Below, in pieces: positions 50,992-60,484 of a stretch of 64,000 bases of DNA. Location: assembly GCA_025517525.1 (NCBI GenBank), contig JAOPJZ010000002.1, positions 62,001 to 126,000 on the forward strand. Direction: 5' to 3'. Each line of letters begins with the position of its first letter. Position 1 is the stretch's first letter. Made by a program: the position numbers and the translations under genes. The notes under the pieces were generated by a model that ran no database searches, had not been told where the DNA came from, and saw only the letters and a program-made list of their open reading frames with translations. This DNA is from Natronosalvus hydrolyticus. GTDB taxonomy: Archaea; Halobacteriota; Halobacteria; Halobacteriales; Natrialbaceae.

Positions 50992-52389
50992 TCACTCGAG
51001 TTCGGTGAGGTCGACTTCGGGTAGCGTAATCAGGTTCTCACGACCGATACGGAGTTTCTCGATGTCGCCGTCATCGTCCATTTTCGAGAGGAGTTGTGAC
51101 ACCTTCGCGTTCGACCAGTTGGTTTCAGTGACGATCGATGCCTGTTTCATTCGGCCGCCGTTATCCTGGAGCAACCGGAGGACTCGTTCTTCGTCACTCA
51201 GTAGTTCGGGGTCGATTTTGTCTCCTGACTCTTCGTCCGTTCCGACTGCTCCCGCTGTGCCTGTTACAGCGTTCGTCTCGGCACCCCCGTCACTCGTGTG
51301 CTCACGTACGTCCGGGGCGGATGCTGTCGTCTGGGTTGCCACGGGTTCCGCTTCGGGTGACCGTGGCTCCTCGAATGCGTCTGTTTGGTCGGAGTTGCCG
51401 TGGGTTGTGGCCGTTCCGTCTGGACCGCCAAGCGCCGCTGGAACCCACGCTGGCAGCGGTTCGTCGGATCGTCTGAGGTGGAGATAGCTTCCAGCTACGA
51501 CGACAAGGACGAGAAAGCCAATCAGCCCAACGATTGCAGCCAGGGAAGTATCGAACAGTCCGTCGTCACCCGGATCGATCGGTTCGCGGTCGTCATCGCC
51601 GTTGTCGTCGCCGTTACCTGGTGGTTCAGCACCTCGAAGTAACACCAGTTCCCGCTCGTTCTCACCGAAGGTGTGCGGGCCATCCCAGACGACGGTGCGG
51701 TCCCGTGTGGCGACCGGTGCTGTCTCGAACGCGTAGTTTTCGGGGATTTCTATCACCAGCCGTTGATCGCCCGTCAACTCGGGGAACCAGCTCCCTTCGT
51801 CGGGTGACTGAAAGGCGTCACCGACGTAGATTCGACTCGCATCCGTCGTGGCAAACTCTTCCCAGGTAAACGAGTAGGAGATGACGCCGACTAGCTGGTC
51901 CGATTCTTCGGTGAAGGACTCGGGATCTGTCTCGTTCGTTTCATCGTCCGGTCCATCGATCCGCGGGGTGTCGTAGCCAGCATCGCGTATCGCCATCTCG
52001 CGGTCGGTTGCAGTTGCAGCCTGCTCTACGTACTGAGCGAACATCGATTCGTCGTAGCCCCCGTCTCGCTCGCCTTCGACGACCGAATCGGCATACGAGA
52101 GGAACGCCTCTTCGTCGTCTTCACTCTCGAGGACGAACCGGCTTTCGATGGTCCAGGTCGCGTTCCCATCCTCACTAACCGAGATGTAGATCAACTGGGC
52201 GGGATCGGCCGGTGGAAACTCTCGCGGCTCGTCGCTTTCTTGCATGGAGGTGACTGCTGGCACGCTCCACTGGTCTGGGGACTGCTCGGCGTCAATCGGC
52301 GAAAATGATGCACCGAGGGCTATCCCACCGAACATGGAGGTGACGAGGAGGATGATGAGGGCGCCGGTTATCGCGCGGGGAAACCGCAT
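50992..52389 (-). CDS. Membrane-anchored protein with cytoplasmic winged-helix domain
   Basis: 465 aa from MRFPRAITGALIILLVTSMF, a Sec-type signal or anchor. An extracytoplasmic beta-rich domain (about 35-290: 'QLIYISVSEDGNATWTIESR', YAFETAPVATRDRTVVWDGP) is followed by a helix (LAAIVGLIGFLVLVVVAGSYL), a long disordered D/E/T/A linker, and a C-terminal winged helix (LSDEERVLRLLQDNGGRMKQ, TNWSNAKVSQLLSKMDDDGD). This DUF7345-like plus HTH arrangement is widespread in haloarchaea and looks like a one-component signal system in which an outside sensor controls a DNA-binding domain at the membrane. Target unknown. Confidence 0.8.
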   Translation of the reverse strand: MRFPRAITGALIILLVTSMFGGIALGASFSPIDAEQSPDQWSVPAVTSMQESDEPREFPPADPAQLIYISVSEDGNATWTIESRFVLESEDDEEAFLSYADSVVEGERDGGYDESMFAQYVEQAATATDREMAIRDAGYDTPRIDGPDDETNETDPESFTEESDQLVGVISYSFTWEEFATTDASRIYVGDAFQSPDEGSWFPELTGDQRLVIEIPENYAFETAPVATRDRTVVWDGPHTFGENERELVLLRGAEPPGNGDDNGDDDREPIDPGDDGLFDTSLAAIVGLIGFLVLVVVAGSYLHLRRSDEPLPAWVPAALGGPDGTATTHGNSDQTDAFEEPRSPEAEPVATQTTASAPDVREHTSDGGAETNAVTGTAGAVGTDEESGDKIDPELLSDEERVLRLLQDNGGRMKQASIVTETNWSNAKVSQLLSKMDDDGDIEKLRIGRENLITLPEVDLTELE

Positions 52390-52739
52390 ACGTCCAAGGG
52401 GTATCCCGCAGGGCAAAAAACCCTTTCCATCCAAAAAACCTCTTAGGCTGCGTTCACACGGAGGTTCTATCGTTATTTTGGAACCGTCGAGATACTCGAG
52501 GGCTCTCGTCACCGTTCTATAGGCGGTGCAGGACGAGAACCCCAACCCTTGATGTCGGGGTTGTTGACCTCCTCGTGATTTTCAAGAACTGCTATTTCGG
52601 CGGCTTTTGACGGGGAACGACCGTTCAACCAGCGGATAGAGTACTCTCACACCCTGTAGTCGGGATATCGATGTCTGCACCAACGTACTGTCTCGAGCAA
52701 CGACCGGTTTTTGTACCAGGGGTTCGTTAGTCAGCCGTG
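52390..52739. other. Intergenic region with possible IS200/IS605 right-end remnant
   Basis: 350 bp between divergent genes. At 52538-52563 lies AACCCC/GGGGTT (alternatively CAACCC/GGGTTG) hairpin sequence followed by TTGAC (52564-52568), reminiscent of the right end of haloarchaeal IS1341-type elements. GGTTC/GGAACC arms are near 52463-52487. No transposase or TnpB sequence remains. Otherwise only promoters are expected here. Confidence 0.3.
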
Positions 52740-54017
52740 ATGAACAACGCGGCCCCCGCCCTCCTCGCGTTGGTGCTGGTGTGTGCACTGCCGGCGATGA
52801 CTGTCGTCGCAGCCGGTCCGACTACCGATACGGCCGTCTCTCAAACGGCTGGATCGGTTTCGGATCCACTCGAGACGAGTTCGACCGCCGATACGGTCGG
52901 GCAGACCCAGCTCCAACATCTCTCCGCAATGATCGAGATCGAAGACTCGACGAATCGACTCACGATCGGTGACGAAGGCCAGCGGTTGTATACGTCGCCG
53001 ACGCCGGCGTTCGAGTCGACAATCTCGATCGCTGATGACGATCTCAGGACCGACCACCACCGGTTTGCCTTCGAGGAACAGTTTGTGGACAATCCCGACC
53101 AGCGGGCCGAATTGATCGAGGAGTATCACGCAATTGTCCGTGACCGCATTCAGGTCCTCAACGAACGCGAACAGCGTGCGGTGACGGCCCATGCAGCAGG
53201 TGAGGCCTCGGACGAGGAAGTACTGCGAGCGTTCTACCGAAACTACAACGAGGCCAACGACCTCGCGGCGTTCCTCACCGAACTCGAAATCGCGGCCGGG
53301 CAGGTGTCGGGGTACTCCCTGCGGGACGAAGCAAGAGAAACCCGAAACAAACTCGATGCCCACCGGAGCGAACTCCGCTCGGAACTCGATGGGACGCGTG
53401 AGCCCGCCCGATCGGGACAGTTCACGGTTGAGACCAACGATGTTGGCTATCGTGTTTCGGCGATCGTCGGCGACCGTTATCTCCATGAAGTCCAGCGATT
53501 TGATCTCCGAGAACCCGATAGTGAAGATCAGATCGGTTCACTGGGCGACTGGGACGACTACGTCGATACACTCTATCCGTGGGCACTTGCGAACGCTGAC
53601 GGGGCGTCGATTAACCGACTCGCCGATTACCAGCTCTATCGCGCCGATATCGCCCACCCGCAGGGTGATCTCGACGCGTTCGTCGATGGAGCCACCGAAC
53701 AGGTGACTCGTGAGCATCAGGAACTGTTCCTCTCGACACTCCCGCGTGAACCGACCGAAACGTGGGAGGAGGGTGACCTCGAAGTTCGTCTAAACGCGAC
53801 GCCCGGATTTGGCCCAACTGAACTCACCGTCGTCGATGCGGAGTCAGGTGAGCCTGTCGATGCCACAATTAGCGTCGACGGATCCGAAATCGGTACGACA
53901 GACGAAGATGGGGCCCTCTGGATTGCCCCACCGACTGGCGACTACGAACTCACGGTCGAAACACCATCCGAAACGGTCAACGTGACTGTTGAGGGTGTTG
54001 CCGAAGGCTCTGGGTAA
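52740..54017 (+). CDS. Secreted haloarchaeal protein with C-terminal beta-sandwich (425 aa)
   Basis: Signal peptide MNNAAPALLALVLVCALPAM ending near VVAAG. A helical exported body (about 60-330) with 'AFEEQFVDNPDQRAELIEEY', 'VLNEREQRAVTAHAAGEASD' and 'SGYSLRDEARETRNKLDAHR'. C-terminal carboxypeptidase-regulatory-like fold: GPTELTVVDAESGEPVDATI, DEDGALWIAPPTGDYELTVE. Resembles haloarchaeal DUF7096/DUF7094 surface proteins (recalled). ATG 52740 follows a GTG at 52737; either may serve. Divergent from the membrane wHTH gene, and followed by a pilin-like gene. Confidence 0.7.
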   Translation: MNNAAPALLALVLVCALPAMTVVAAGPTTDTAVSQTAGSVSDPLETSSTADTVGQTQLQHLSAMIEIEDSTNRLTIGDEGQRLYTSPTPAFESTISIADDDLRTDHHRFAFEEQFVDNPDQRAELIEEYHAIVRDRIQVLNEREQRAVTAHAAGEASDEEVLRAFYRNYNEANDLAAFLTELEIAAGQVSGYSLRDEARETRNKLDAHRSELRSELDGTREPARSGQFTVETNDVGYRVSAIVGDRYLHEVQRFDLREPDSEDQIGSLGDWDDYVDTLYPWALANADGASINRLADYQLYRADIAHPQGDLDAFVDGATEQVTREHQELFLSTLPREPTETWEEGDLEVRLNATPGFGPTELTVVDAESGEPVDATISVDGSEIGTTDEDGALWIAPPTGDYELTVETPSETVNVTVEGVAEGSG

Positions 54018-54275
54018 GCGCTGACGGAGTCTCGGCGCGATCGATGCTCTCGAACCCGGTTTCCACTGCCGGTCATTGTTGGATTGTGTCGAGGGGACGT
54101 CTCCGAGTTGATTTTTAAATAGTGTTACGCAGCCAGGGTGTGCTATGTCGTCGCTTTCTCATTGGTGGTCCCGGTTGCAGTGCATCTGGCTCGCTCGGTC
54201 ATCCCGACGCTCCGTCTCGCGATCACTTTCGAGGGGGCTCTCGCCCGATTGCGCTGCTCCTCCAGTGGATCGATA

Positions 54276-54740
54276 ATGCGTGGGGTAAGCCCACTGGTCG
54301 GAACCGTTCTCTTGCTCGGGATAACGGTCCTCCTCGCCGGAACGTTGGCCATCGGATTTGCCCCGCAACTGGCGGGTCCGTCGACAGCCAGTCCTGGGCC
54401 AGCACTCGAACTCGAGGCTGACGCAGACCGGGATGAACTCATCTTCGAACACGTCGCCGGAAACTCGATCGACGTCCGCGAGCTCGAGGTGGACGTGACC
54501 ATCGACGACGAGCCACTCGAGTTCCAGCCACCGGTGCCGTTCGTCGGCGCGTACGGCTTTCGCGGAACGCCTGGCGGTCCGTTCAACGCTGCGACGGATC
54601 CACACTGGCGACCGGGCGAACGTACCTCACTTCGTCTGGCCGGGACGAACGCCCCGGCGCTCGAGGAGGGCGCGGTCGTTCGGGTCCATCTCACGGTGGA
54701 TGAGGAGACGGTTGTTCGGCTCGTGACGGTGGCGTGCTAG
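54276..54740 (+). CDS. Type IV pilin N-terminal domain protein
   Basis: 154 aa. The N-terminus MRGVSPLVGTVLLLGITVLL is a class III signal: a short basic start, the R-GVSP cleavage context used by prepilin peptidase PibD, and a hydrophobic helix. The remainder is a beta-rich domain (ALELEADADRDELIFEHVAG, GERTSLRLAGTNAPALEEGA). Such proteins form pili or pseudopili that mediate adhesion and biofilm. Encoded after a secreted protein on the same strand; no pilus ATPase or PilC gene is seen here. The start is fixed by the pilin signature. Confidence 0.85.
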   Translation: MRGVSPLVGTVLLLGITVLLAGTLAIGFAPQLAGPSTASPGPALELEADADRDELIFEHVAGNSIDVRELEVDVTIDDEPLEFQPPVPFVGAYGFRGTPGGPFNAATDPHWRPGERTSLRLAGTNAPALEEGAVVRVHLTVDEETVVRLVTVAC

Positions 54741-54746
54741 TCGTCG

Positions 54747-54830
54747 CTGTAGTCGCCATTGAAACGATTTCCACACGGCCACGCCGAATCCGTTGGATGG
54801 ATGTGCAACGAGTATGCTGGCTTCAGTAGC
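54747..54830. repeat. Degenerate palindromic repeat, family A, copy 3
   Basis: CTGTAGTCGCCATTGAAACGATTTCCACAC on the left matches the family A left end with scattered differences; ATGTGCAACGAGTATGCTGGCTTCAGTAG on the right matches the other end. Length is conserved (about 83 bp). It begins 7 bp after the pilin-like gene's stop. Confidence 0.55.
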
Positions 54831-54905
54831 ACATACAACCCTCTCTCGAGACACAAACTCCTCGAGAGATACTCCTTCCCTCGAGACATAGCAAATGCGA
54901 CAGAA

Positions 54906-55529
54906 TTACTCGGGCGCGCGAGCGATCGTTGTAATCGCGACTTCGGGTTCGTAGCTCGGGCCCTGGAACAGGTGTTTGACCTCCTCGAAGCCGGCGTCTT
55001 TGAACATTCGGTCGGCTTCGTGCTCGTCGTAAAAGAGCATCATGGCGTCGGCGAGCACCTGTGCGATCGGATTCTCCGGATAGTTCGGACCGACGACCAG
55101 CACCTGTCCGCCCGGTTTTAACACGCGGTTGAACTCTCGCAGCGCGAGGACGGGTTCGGGCCAGTACTCGATGGAGCCGGACGACCAGACGATGTCGAAC
55201 GTATCCGTCTGAAACGGGAGCCGCTCGGCGTCGCCGCGGTGGAACTGAGCCGGGCCGCCCGTCTTTCCGAACTTCGCATATGCCTTCTCGAGTTGGTGTT
55301 CGCTCTGATCGAGTGCGTAGACAGTGTCGACGTGCTCGAGCAGCCCTTCGGTGGCAAACCCGGTCCCACAGCCGACGTCGAGGACCATCTCGGCGTCTTC
55401 GAACTCGAGCAGCGAGAGTGCTTCTGTGCGCATTTCCTCGTTCCAGATGAAGGGGTTGATCTGGTCGTAAACCTGTGACAGGTACTTATAGAACAGCCGC
55501 GCCCGTGCCTTGTTCTCGAGAATACCCAT
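54906..55529 (-). CDS. SAM-dependent methyltransferase, MPBQ/MSBQ-methyltransferase-like
   Basis: 207-aa class I methyltransferase. Motif I MVLDVGCGTGFATEGLLEHV, motif II YALDQSEHQLEKA, post-I RGDAERLPFQTDTFDIVWSS, motif III LKPGGQVLVVGPNYPENPIA. The N-terminal ARLFYKYLSQVYDQINPFIW is like the quinone methylases of cyanobacteria and plants (MPBQ/MSBQ MT) that act on prenylated benzoquinones. In haloarchaea a menaquinone methylation role is a reasonable guess. Divergent from the A-ATPase operon, 159 bp apart. Confidence 0.82.
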   Translation of the reverse strand: MGILENKARARLFYKYLSQVYDQINPFIWNEEMRTEALSLLEFEDAEMVLDVGCGTGFATEGLLEHVDTVYALDQSEHQLEKAYAKFGKTGGPAQFHRGDAERLPFQTDTFDIVWSSGSIEYWPEPVLALREFNRVLKPGGQVLVVGPNYPENPIAQVLADAMMLFYDEHEADRMFKDAGFEEVKHLFQGPSYEPEVAITTIARAPE

Positions 55530-55688
55530 TGCTCGCAGATTACCAGTCTGACGTGATAGGTCTGTCCATCAGCGACGGTATCGCCGGTGCCCGTGGTCGG
55601 TGTCAACATCCGTGCTGTGGGGGCGAAACGCTGAGACACTATCGCAACTACCTTATAGCCGCTAGAGCAAACCTCGCTTGCTTAGAGT

Positions 55689-56021
55689 ATGCCGAGGCCA
55701 GAGGTTCTCAAACAGATCACGTCGGCGGAAGAAGAGGCCGACAAAATCGTCGCATTGGCGGAAACCGATCGCGACGATCGCATAGCCGAGGCCCGGGAAC
55801 GCGCAGAGGAGATTCGCACGGAAGCGGAAGAAGAGGCGCGAGCCCTCAAAGAGCGTCGTCTCGAAGACGCTCGAGAGGAGATCGACGCCGAGTGTGAACG
55901 CGTGCTCCGGGAAGGAAAACAGGACCGGGAGGCACTGGCAGAGAGTGCCCGAACACGGGTCGGCGAGGTGACAGCCCACGTCGTCGAACTGTTCCAGGAG
56001 GACGTCAATGCTCAGACCTGA
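55689..56021 (+). CDS. atpH: A-type ATP synthase subunit H
   Basis: 110-aa, nearly all-helical coiled coil (EADKIVALAETDRDDRIAEA, RAEEIRTEAEEEARALKERR). Peripheral stalk subunit H (AhaH/G-like) that pairs with subunit E as one of the stator stalks between the A1 head and subunit I. First gene of the operon; a TATA-like CTTATAG lies about 35 bases upstream. Its last bases overlap the atpI start by 14. Confidence 0.9.
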   Translation: MPRPEVLKQITSAEEEADKIVALAETDRDDRIAEARERAEEIRTEAEEEARALKERRLEDAREEIDAECERVLREGKQDREALAESARTRVGEVTAHVVELFQEDVNAQT

Positions 56022-58242
56022 GCAAATGAGCAAAGTCTCGTTGACTGGCTCCAAATCCGTTATGGTGCCGGTCATCGAGGCCGTCCACGACCTCAACCTG
56101 GTCCACCTGAGCGACTACGACGGAACCTGGGAGGGTTTCGACAACGGCAACCCGGTCGAGGGTGCCGACGAATCCTCCGAGAAACTCGTCACCGTTCGCT
56201 CACTCGAGAGTATCCTCGATATCAGCGAGGAAGACGCCGGCCCCGGCCGGCTTCCCGATGACTGGGAGACGCGTCTCGAGGATGTTCGCAGGAAAGTGAA
56301 CGCGCTCGACGACGAGCGAAGCGAGATCAGAGAGGAGCGACGACAGGTCCAGGAGAAGATAGACCGCGTCGCACCGTTTGCCGAACTCGGCATCGACCTG
56401 GATCTGCTGTCCGGGTACGACTCGGTGGATGTCCTCGTCGGTGAGGGACCAACCTCGGACGTCGAGGCTGCCCTCGAGGCGGCAGCGGACATCCGTGCCT
56501 TCGAGACGTTCACTGGCGGTAACGTGATCGCCATCGTTGCGGCACCGAGTGCTGACGCCGACGACGACGCGGCTATCATCGATGACGCGCTTGTCGGCAT
56601 TGAATTCTCCCGATATCCCGTCCCAGAGACAGACGAAAATCCCGAGAACTATGTCGAAGACCTCGAGCTTCGGAAACAGCAACTCGAGGCCGACCTCGAG
56701 GAAATCGACTCGAACCTCGAGGCGATCAAACTCGACGAGGCGGGCTTTTTGCTCCGACTCGAAGAGGAACTCAGCATCGAAGTACAGAAGGCCGATGCGC
56801 CGTTGCAGTTCGCGACGACCAATCGCGCCTTCGTTGCGGAAGGCTGGATCCCCACGGGCGAGTACGACGCGCTCGTCGCCCGGCTGAACGATGCCGTCGG
56901 CGACAGCGTCGAAGTCGAGGAGCTCGAACGTGCGAGCTACGATCGTCACGGGGCACACAGCCACACCGAGGAGGTGCAGGACGAGGAGTCCGGCGACGAC
57001 GGCGACGGGACGGAGTACGACTCGCCGCCACCGAAGCAGCCGGCGACCGACGGTGGCTACGTCACGATGGATGACGAGCCGCCGACTCGACAGAGTAACC
57101 CAAAAGCCGCAAACCCGTTCGAAGAACTGGTACAGGTCATTTCCCGACCGAAGTACAGCGAAGTGGACCCGACGATCATCCTTTGGATGACGTTCCCGCT
57201 GTTTTTCGGATTCATGATTAGTGACGTCGGCTACGGTGCCCTGTACGTCCTGATCGGCTACTATCTGTACAAAAACCTCGACGGAATGCTCGGCAGCCTT
57301 GGGATGGTTGCCATCTGGTGTGGGTCCTTTACGGTACTCTTCGGGTTCTTATTCGGGGAGTTCTTCGGATTCCACTTCCTGGGGGATATGATTCCGGGCG
57401 ACATCGGTGGCTGGTACAAGGGGTTAGACCCGTACTCCAGTGACTTCGCCCTCGCCTGGCTCGTCGTGAGCGTTCTCTTCGGCGTGGCTCACCTCAACAT
57501 CGGCTACGTACTGGATTTCGTCGACAACATCAGCCACGGCCTCTGGGATGCGATCACCCACAGCGTCTCCTGGATCCTGTTGCTCAACGGGATCTGGATC
57601 TGGGTGTTCACCCACCAGGCCAGTGCTGACAAGCCGGACTTCCTGTTTAGCGTGTTCGACGGCCAGCCGTTCAACATCGGGTTCAACGGCTTCGGCGAGG
57701 GGAGTATCTGGATGCTCGGTGCGCCGATTCCACTACCCGGTGGCGGCGAGTTCCTATTCACGCTCCCGCTCGTGATGATCCTGCTGGGAGCCATCCTGCT
57801 GGGCATCGGTGATGCAATCGAACTGGTCGAGATTCTCATCCCATTCGCCCACGTACTCTCGTACACCCGGATGACCGCCGTCCTGCTCGCGAAGGGTGGG
57901 ATGGCGTTCGTCGTTAACCTGCTCACATTCGGGGCGTGGGAGACACAGGAGGGCCAACGGATGTTCGATGCGGGATGGGAGGAATCGATTCCCTATGGCA
58001 GCTCTGAGATGATGTTCGAAGGGCTGTTCCATATGGGCGATGGCGCATCGGCAATCGCCTTCATCCTGCTCGGCATAATCGTGTTGATCTTCGGGCACAT
58101 CCTGGTCTTGCTACTTGGTATCACAAGTGCCGGATTACAGGGTATCAGGCTCGAATACGTCGAGTTCTTTGGGAAGTTTTATGAAGGCGGTGGAAAGAAC
58201 TACGAACCGTTCGGATACGATCGAAACCACAGTGAGGACTAA
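56008..58242 (+). CDS. atpI: A-type ATP synthase subunit I (a subunit)
   Basis: 744 aa. N-terminal cytoplasmic half (1-370) of mixed alpha/coiled-coil, containing an acidic haloarchaeal insertion (about 315-350: SHTEEVQDEESGDDGDG). C-terminal half with eight membrane helices, beginning IILWMTFPLFFGFMISDVGY and containing LSYTRMTAVLLAKGGMAFVV, whose Arg faces the c-ring carboxylate, and SAGLQGIRLEYVEFFGKFYE near the end. Forms the ion half-channels. MLRPEQMSKVSLTG is the likely start; an alternative ATG is 56026. Confidence 0.95.
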   Translation: MLRPEQMSKVSLTGSKSVMVPVIEAVHDLNLVHLSDYDGTWEGFDNGNPVEGADESSEKLVTVRSLESILDISEEDAGPGRLPDDWETRLEDVRRKVNALDDERSEIREERRQVQEKIDRVAPFAELGIDLDLLSGYDSVDVLVGEGPTSDVEAALEAAADIRAFETFTGGNVIAIVAAPSADADDDAAIIDDALVGIEFSRYPVPETDENPENYVEDLELRKQQLEADLEEIDSNLEAIKLDEAGFLLRLEEELSIEVQKADAPLQFATTNRAFVAEGWIPTGEYDALVARLNDAVGDSVEVEELERASYDRHGAHSHTEEVQDEESGDDGDGTEYDSPPPKQPATDGGYVTMDDEPPTRQSNPKAANPFEELVQVISRPKYSEVDPTIILWMTFPLFFGFMISDVGYGALYVLIGYYLYKNLDGMLGSLGMVAIWCGSFTVLFGFLFGEFFGFHFLGDMIPGDIGGWYKGLDPYSSDFALAWLVVSVLFGVAHLNIGYVLDFVDNISHGLWDAITHSVSWILLLNGIWIWVFTHQASADKPDFLFSVFDGQPFNIGFNGFGEGSIWMLGAPIPLPGGGEFLFTLPLVMILLGAILLGIGDAIELVEILIPFAHVLSYTRMTAVLLAKGGMAFVVNLLTFGAWETQEGQRMFDAGWEESIPYGSSEMMFEGLFHMGDGASAIAFILLGIIVLIFGHILVLLLGITSAGLQGIRLEYVEFFGKFYEGGGKNYEPFGYDRNHSED

Positions 58243-58247
58243 ACACA

Positions 58248-58502
58248 ATGTTCGAAATTACACCTGAGATCGCGATGGCAGTACTGCAAGGAGCAACGCT
58301 CGAGAACTTCACGGACAGCGGTGCAGCGGCAATCGCCGTTGGACTGGCAGCACTCGCAACCGGATACGCCCAGCGTGGTATCGGTAGCGCCGCCGTCGGC
58401 GCGATGGCCGAAGACGACTCGACGTTCGGTAAGGGTCTCATCCTGACGGTCATTCCCGAGACGCTCGTGATTCTCGCACTGGTCGTCGTCTTCCTGGTCT
58501 AA
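58248..58502 (+). CDS. atpK: A-type ATP synthase subunit K (c, proteolipid)
   Basis: 84 aa, two transmembrane helices. The first is glycine-rich (AAAIAVGLAALATGYAQRGIG), the polar loop is GAMAEDDSTFGKG, and the second carries the ion-binding Glu in TVIPETLVILALVVVF. The single carboxylate per hairpin is the simple 8-kDa type. Forms the rotor ring with I. No additional ligand signature for Na+ (Q/T/S pattern) is obvious, so H+ or Na+ cannot be decided. Confidence 0.94.
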   Translation: MFEITPEIAMAVLQGATLENFTDSGAAAIAVGLAALATGYAQRGIGSAAVGAMAEDDSTFGKGLILTVIPETLVILALVVVFLV

Positions 58503-58521
58503 ACACCCCCTTCTCTCACCA

Positions 58522-59103
58522 ATGAGTTTGGAAACAGTCGTTGAAGACATTCGGGAGGAGGCCCACGCGCGTGCGGAGGACATCCGCGCAGAGGGCGAAT
58601 CTCGCGCCGAAGAGATCGAGGCGGCAGCCGAAGACGACGCTGACGACATCGTCGAGTCGGCAAAAGCCGAGGCCGAGCGCGAGATTGCCCAGCTCCGAGA
58701 ACAGCGACTCTCCAGTGCGAAACTGGAGGCGAAACAGGAGCGACTGGAGGCTCGACGTGACGTGCTCGAGGAGGTCCGTGCGGCCGTCGAGGACGAACTC
58801 GTCGACCTGCCAGCCGATACCCGAGAGGAACTGACCCGGACGTTGCTCGACGCCGCAGGCGCCGAGTTCGACGAGGGTGACGACGTTCGCGTCTACGGTC
58901 GTGCTGACGACGCCGACTTGCTGTCGTCGATCATCGAGGATTACGACGGCTACGAGCACGCTGGCGAGTACGAGTGTCTCGGCGGCGTCGTCGTCGAGAG
59001 CGATCAATCTCGACTCCGCGTCAACAACACGTTTGACTCGGTGCTCGAGGACGTCTGGGAATCGAACCTCCGAGAAATCAGCAACAAACTCTTCGAGCAA
59101 TGA
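58522..59103 (+). CDS. atpE: A-type ATP synthase subunit E
   Basis: 193 aa. An N-terminal helical half (EEAHARAEDIRAEGESRAEE, KAEAEREIAQLREQRLSSAK) forms the peripheral stalk with H; a globular C-terminal part (VYGRADDADLLSSIIEDYDG, YECLGGVVVESDQSRLRVNN) binds the top of the A1 head. Stop overlaps atpC by four bases (ATGA). Confidence 0.93.
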   Translation: MSLETVVEDIREEAHARAEDIRAEGESRAEEIEAAAEDDADDIVESAKAEAEREIAQLREQRLSSAKLEAKQERLEARRDVLEEVRAAVEDELVDLPADTREELTRTLLDAAGAEFDEGDDVRVYGRADDADLLSSIIEDYDGYEHAGEYECLGGVVVESDQSRLRVNNTFDSVLEDVWESNLREISNKLFEQ

Positions 59104-60152
59104 GTATAGGTGCCTCAAATCCGGAGTACGTGAACGCTCGCGTTCGGGCCCGCCGAGCCGCGCTGTTCGCCGACGAGGACTACCGCAAGCTGATCCGGAT
59201 GGGGCCGAGCGGGATCGCACGGTTCATGGAGGAGACGGAGTACGAGCGAGAAATCAACGCCCTCGGTGCGCGCTTTTCGGGTGTCGACCTGATCGAGTAC
59301 GCCCTGAACCGGAACCTCGCAAAGCACTTCCACGACTTACTGGACTGGTCGGAAGGTCGGCTCTACGACCTCATCGCCCGGTACCTCCGGAAGTTCGACG
59401 TCTGGAACGTCAAAACGATTATCCGTGGCATCTACACCGAGACCTCGAGTGACGAGGTCCAGAACGACCTGATTCGGGCCGGTGAGATCGACGACTCGAC
59501 GATCGATCGACTGCTCGAGGTCGACACGATCGAAGACGCTATCGAGACCCTCAACGCGACGATGTTTTACGAACCGCTGCTCGAGGCGTTCGATACGTAC
59601 GAGCAGACTGGTGCACTCGTCCCCCTCGAGAATGCCCTCGACCGGGCCTTTTACGAGAACCTGCTTGCCGATCTCGGTCGGCCACAGGAAGGACCGGAGG
59701 CGCTGTACGTCGAGTTCCTCGAGGCAGAAATCGACTTCCGGAACGCCCGGAATGCCTTGCGACTTGCTCGTACGGGCGCTGACCTCGACCCGGCAGCGTA
59801 CTACATCGATGGCGGCGTACTCTTCACCGAGAGTGAGTTGAGCCGTCTCGTCACCGATTATGACGAACTCGTCAGCCACATCGCTGACAGTCGACGCTAC
59901 GGTGACACGCTCTCGAGTGCGCTCACGCAACTCAGAGAGGCAGAGAGTCTTATCCAGTTCGAACACGCACTGGAAGCGGCGTTACTCGAGTATGCGGACA
60001 CGCTCTCGAGTAGTTACCCGGTTTCGGTGTCAGCCGTGCTCTCGTACATCCTCGCCAAAGAGCGCGAGGTCGAGAACATCCGTGCGATCGCTCGCGGCCG
60101 CGAGGTCGGTCTCTCGGAAAGCGAAATTGAAGACGAACTGGTGATTCTATGA
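59100..60152 (+). CDS. atpC: A-type ATP synthase subunit C
   Basis: 350 aa. Funnel-shaped helical protein that couples the central stalk to the c ring. Three related helical lobes are visible (SNPEYVNARVRARRAALFAD; 'DVWNVKTIIRGIYTETSSDE'; AEIDFRNARNALRLARTGAD; ILAKEREVENIRAIARGREV). Helps pairing of the A1 and Ao sectors. ATGA overlap with atpF at the 3' end. Confidence 0.93.
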   Translation: MSIGASNPEYVNARVRARRAALFADEDYRKLIRMGPSGIARFMEETEYEREINALGARFSGVDLIEYALNRNLAKHFHDLLDWSEGRLYDLIARYLRKFDVWNVKTIIRGIYTETSSDEVQNDLIRAGEIDDSTIDRLLEVDTIEDAIETLNATMFYEPLLEAFDTYEQTGALVPLENALDRAFYENLLADLGRPQEGPEALYVEFLEAEIDFRNARNALRLARTGADLDPAAYYIDGGVLFTESELSRLVTDYDELVSHIADSRRYGDTLSSALTQLREAESLIQFEHALEAALLEYADTLSSSYPVSVSAVLSYILAKEREVENIRAIARGREVGLSESEIEDELVIL

Positions 60153-60481
60153 GCCAGGAGATAGCCGTCGTCGGCAGTCCGGAGTTCACAACGGGCTTTC
60201 GACTCGCCGGCGTCAGAGAGTTTGCGAACGTCCCGGACGACGAGAAAGACGAGCACCTCGATGAGGCCGTTACGGGCGTTCTCGAGGACGACGGCGTCGG
60301 CATCGTCGTCATGCACGAGGGCGACCTCGAGCACCTCTCGCGAAACGTTCGTTCGAACGTCGAGACGAGCGTCGAACCGGTCGTCGTCACGATTGGCAGC
60401 GGTGCCAGTGGCGGTGGCGGCCTTCGCGAACAGATCAAACGCGCCATCGGTATCGATCTGATGGACGAAGACAGTGAATAA
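60149..60481 (+). CDS. atpF: A-type ATP synthase subunit F
   Basis: 110 aa Rossmann-like protein (EIAVVGSPEFTTGFRLAGVR, VIVVMHEGDLEHL-like GIVVMHEGDLEHLSRN, EPVVVTIGSGASGGGGL) plus a C-terminal helix (LREQIKRAIGIDLM). Sits on the central stalk with subunit D and modulates activity. Start overlaps atpC by four bases. Confidence 0.93.
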   Translation: MSQEIAVVGSPEFTTGFRLAGVREFANVPDDEKDEHLDEAVTGVLEDDGVGIVVMHEGDLEHLSRNVRSNVETSVEPVVVTIGSGASGGGGLREQIKRAIGIDLMDEDSE

Positions 60482-60484
60482 CCT

